NCBI RefSeq assembly: GCF_012927345.1 | Contig: NZ_JABBGJ010000004.1 | Span: 1 to 64,000 of the forward strand | DNA: 64,000 nt | Origin: Paraburkholderia polaris | Lineage (GTDB): Bacteria; Pseudomonadota; Gammaproteobacteria; Burkholderiales; Burkholderiaceae | Direction of reading: 5' to 3' | Shown: positions 62,879 through 64,000 of the stretch, in pieces | Position numbering within the stretch: the first letter of the stretch is position 1 | How the letters are laid out: each line of letters begins with the position of its first letter | Program-made: the position numbers and the translations under genes | The notes under the pieces: generated by a model | Database searches by the model: none | Seen by the model: only the letters and a program-made list of their open reading frames with translations | What the model was told of the DNA's origin: nothing

Positions 62879-64000
62879 TCAGGCCGCCAGGCTGGGCGCG
62901 ATGCCGAGCCTGGCCGCGACCTGCTCGCGGCCACCAGCTTTCATCCAGGCGTCGACCTGCTTCGCATGCAGCACCACTTCGCTCATATCGGAGTCGAAGC
63001 CGAAGAAGCGATACGGCAGACCTAGCGCATCGAGGGTGTCGCGCATCGCGCCCATGCCGCGCACCAGGTTCGGGCCGCCGCGGCCAATCACGACGTACAG
63101 CGGCGTGGCCCCGTGACGGCTGAAATGCTCACGCAGGGCATCGGCCATCGCGCGGAAGGTCTCGAAGATGTCCGTGTTATTCGATTTGCCGCCGATAATG
63201 AACAGCACGTTGCTCTGTTTGAGCCAGTGCTTAAAGCAGATGCGCGCCACTTCCTTCATTTTTTCGTACGGCGGGTTGCCGCCAAAGTCCGAGGAGATGA
63301 TGGCGTCGTCGCCGAGCATCTGGGTGACGAGCGAATTCGCCCCTCCGCCGAAAGTCGGCGCGAGGATGGTGCCTGACGAATTGATCACGTAGACGTCGCT
63401 CTGCCCCTGGTAGGTGCGCAACTGGTTGATCTCCTGCTCGAAGTCGGAGTAGTCCACCGCAAACAGGCTGGCCGGCAGATTCAGACGCCGCCAGCGGGGG
63501 TCGTCGCGATCGAAGCCACATTTGAAATCGCAAGCAACGGGCGTCATACGGCCTTTCTTGTCCACCCGCATGCGGATCGGATTCAACTCGAGCGTCGTCA
63601 TGCCGTAGTCGTGGTACAGCTCCCACAACTTGGGCAGGTGCTGCACCAGCGGCGAAATGATCTGTTTGGGCGCCCCGAGCGCGGACAGCGCATTGGCCAC
63701 GACAAAGGCTTTCAGCCCCGTGAGCGGATCGAATGGCACCTGCGCCACCTGGGTCCTGTCGAGTTCCTCGATGTCCATGCCGCCGTGGTGGGTGAGCGTC
63801 ATCGTTGGCGCCCGGAAGTGCGTCGAGTCGGTAATCGAGAAATAGACCTCGTGTTCGGCAGGCACGCCTGCCTCGAAGGTAACGCCGTTGGCCTTGGCCA
63901 CCGTGTTGCCGACGCTGTGCTCCACAAAGTACAGACGCTCCTTTTCTTTCAGCGCAGTCTTCAGGTCAGTGGCCTTGCCGATCAGGCCGGCCTTGCCCTT
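62879..64000 (-). CDS. ATP-citrate-lyase-like small subunit (SucC-like), 5' end outside window
   Basis: 373 codons are visible, reading in from the right edge without a start. It is the SucC/ATP-grasp-type subunit: LKEKERLYFVEHS, then LELNPIRMRVDKKGRMTPVA, and CDFKCGFDRDDPRW. The C-terminal citrate-binding-like domain has GTILAPTFGGGANSLVTQML, LFIIGGKSNNTDIFETFRAM and YVVIGRGGPNLVRGM. The stop lies 29 bases before the large-subunit ATG, so the two form one complex. Position and pairing match AclB (the aclBA order). Confidence 0.82.
   Translation of the reverse strand, partial: KGKAGLIGKATDLKTALKEKERLYFVEHSVGNTVAKANGVTFEAGVPAEHEVYFSITDSTHFRAPTMTLTHHGGMDIEELDRTQVAQVPFDPLTGLKAFVVANALSALGAPKQIISPLVQHLPKLWELYHDYGMTTLELNPIRMRVDKKGRMTPVACDFKCGFDRDDPRWRRLNLPASLFAVDYSDFEQEINQLRTYQGQSDVYVINSSGTILAPTFGGGANSLVTQMLGDDAIISSDFGGNPPYEKMKEVARICFKHWLKQSNVLFIIGGKSNNTDIFETFRAMADALREHFSRHGATPLYVVIGRGGPNLVRGMGAMRDTLDALGLPYRFFGFDSDMSEVVLHAKQVDAWMKAGGREQVAARLGIAPSLAA

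Overview
The window is GC-rich DNA with the gene content and codon use of a Burkholderiaceae beta-proteobacterium, most likely Paraburkholderia or a close relative. Pointers are the trimeric-porin gene, a small DUF4148-like secreted protein, AraC/LysR/GlxA regulators every few kilobases, KatG, and many ABC, MFS and BCCT uptake systems. There are no rRNA or tRNA genes, ribosomal proteins or obvious housekeeping operons, and no insertion sequences or CRISPR arrays. This looks like an accessory, catabolic part of a secondary chromosome or megaplasmid.

Layout. 1-4.9 kb: partial isochorismatase-family hydrolase, LysR regulator, DsbA/FrnE-like oxidoreductase, MFS exporter, small exported protein, alpha/beta hydrolase. 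5-19 kb: a regulator-rich and partly decayed zone. It has four intact paralogous AraC regulators with a shared N-terminal sensor domain, a winged-helix/ATPase/TPR regulator overlapping one of them, an internally deleted LysR, BON protein, porin, diheme cytochrome c, YciI, and broken pieces of a flavin monooxygenase, an ActP-type symporter and a fifth AraC. 19-30 kb: katG, a PCMT-like methyltransferase, a DipZ C-terminal remnant, GlxA regulator with divergent tautomerase, more remnants, PPOX protein with divergent AraC, thioesterase, and a two-component pair whose response regulator resembles LqsR.

30-38.4 kb: a six-gene minus-strand operon (aldehyde dehydrogenase, M19 dipeptidase-like protein, BCCT transporter, an unrecognised 590-residue protein, DUF3726 protein, RidA) with a divergent LysR and a clear operator between them. 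The gene set suggests uptake and catabolism of a betaine-like compound. 39.9-48.3 kb: a D-2-hydroxyacid dehydrogenase, a polar amino-acid-type ABC importer, a HisC-like aminotransferase, a HutC-like repressor and histidine ammonia-lyase, grouped around two GTATATAC operators. Together they could carry imidazolyl-lactate to imidazolyl-pyruvate, histidine and urocanate. 48.8-55.2 kb: an orphan ParA/TraL-like ATPase, a second TPR-regulator remnant, and an argH-like lyase co-transcribed with an amino-acid-type ABC importer under a divergent GcvA-type LysR.

55.3-64 kb: an apparent minus-strand operon of ATP-citrate-lyase-like subunits (the small one runs off the window), a CitA-type citrate/H+ symporter, and a DctB/DctD-like sensor kinase and sigma-54 activator. 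This reads as a citrate or related tricarboxylate uptake-and-cleavage module.

A recurring feature is deletion-type decay. At least seven truncated, frameshifted or fused remnants lie between intact genes, with no visible mobile element to explain them. All calls rest on reading the sequence; no searches were run.
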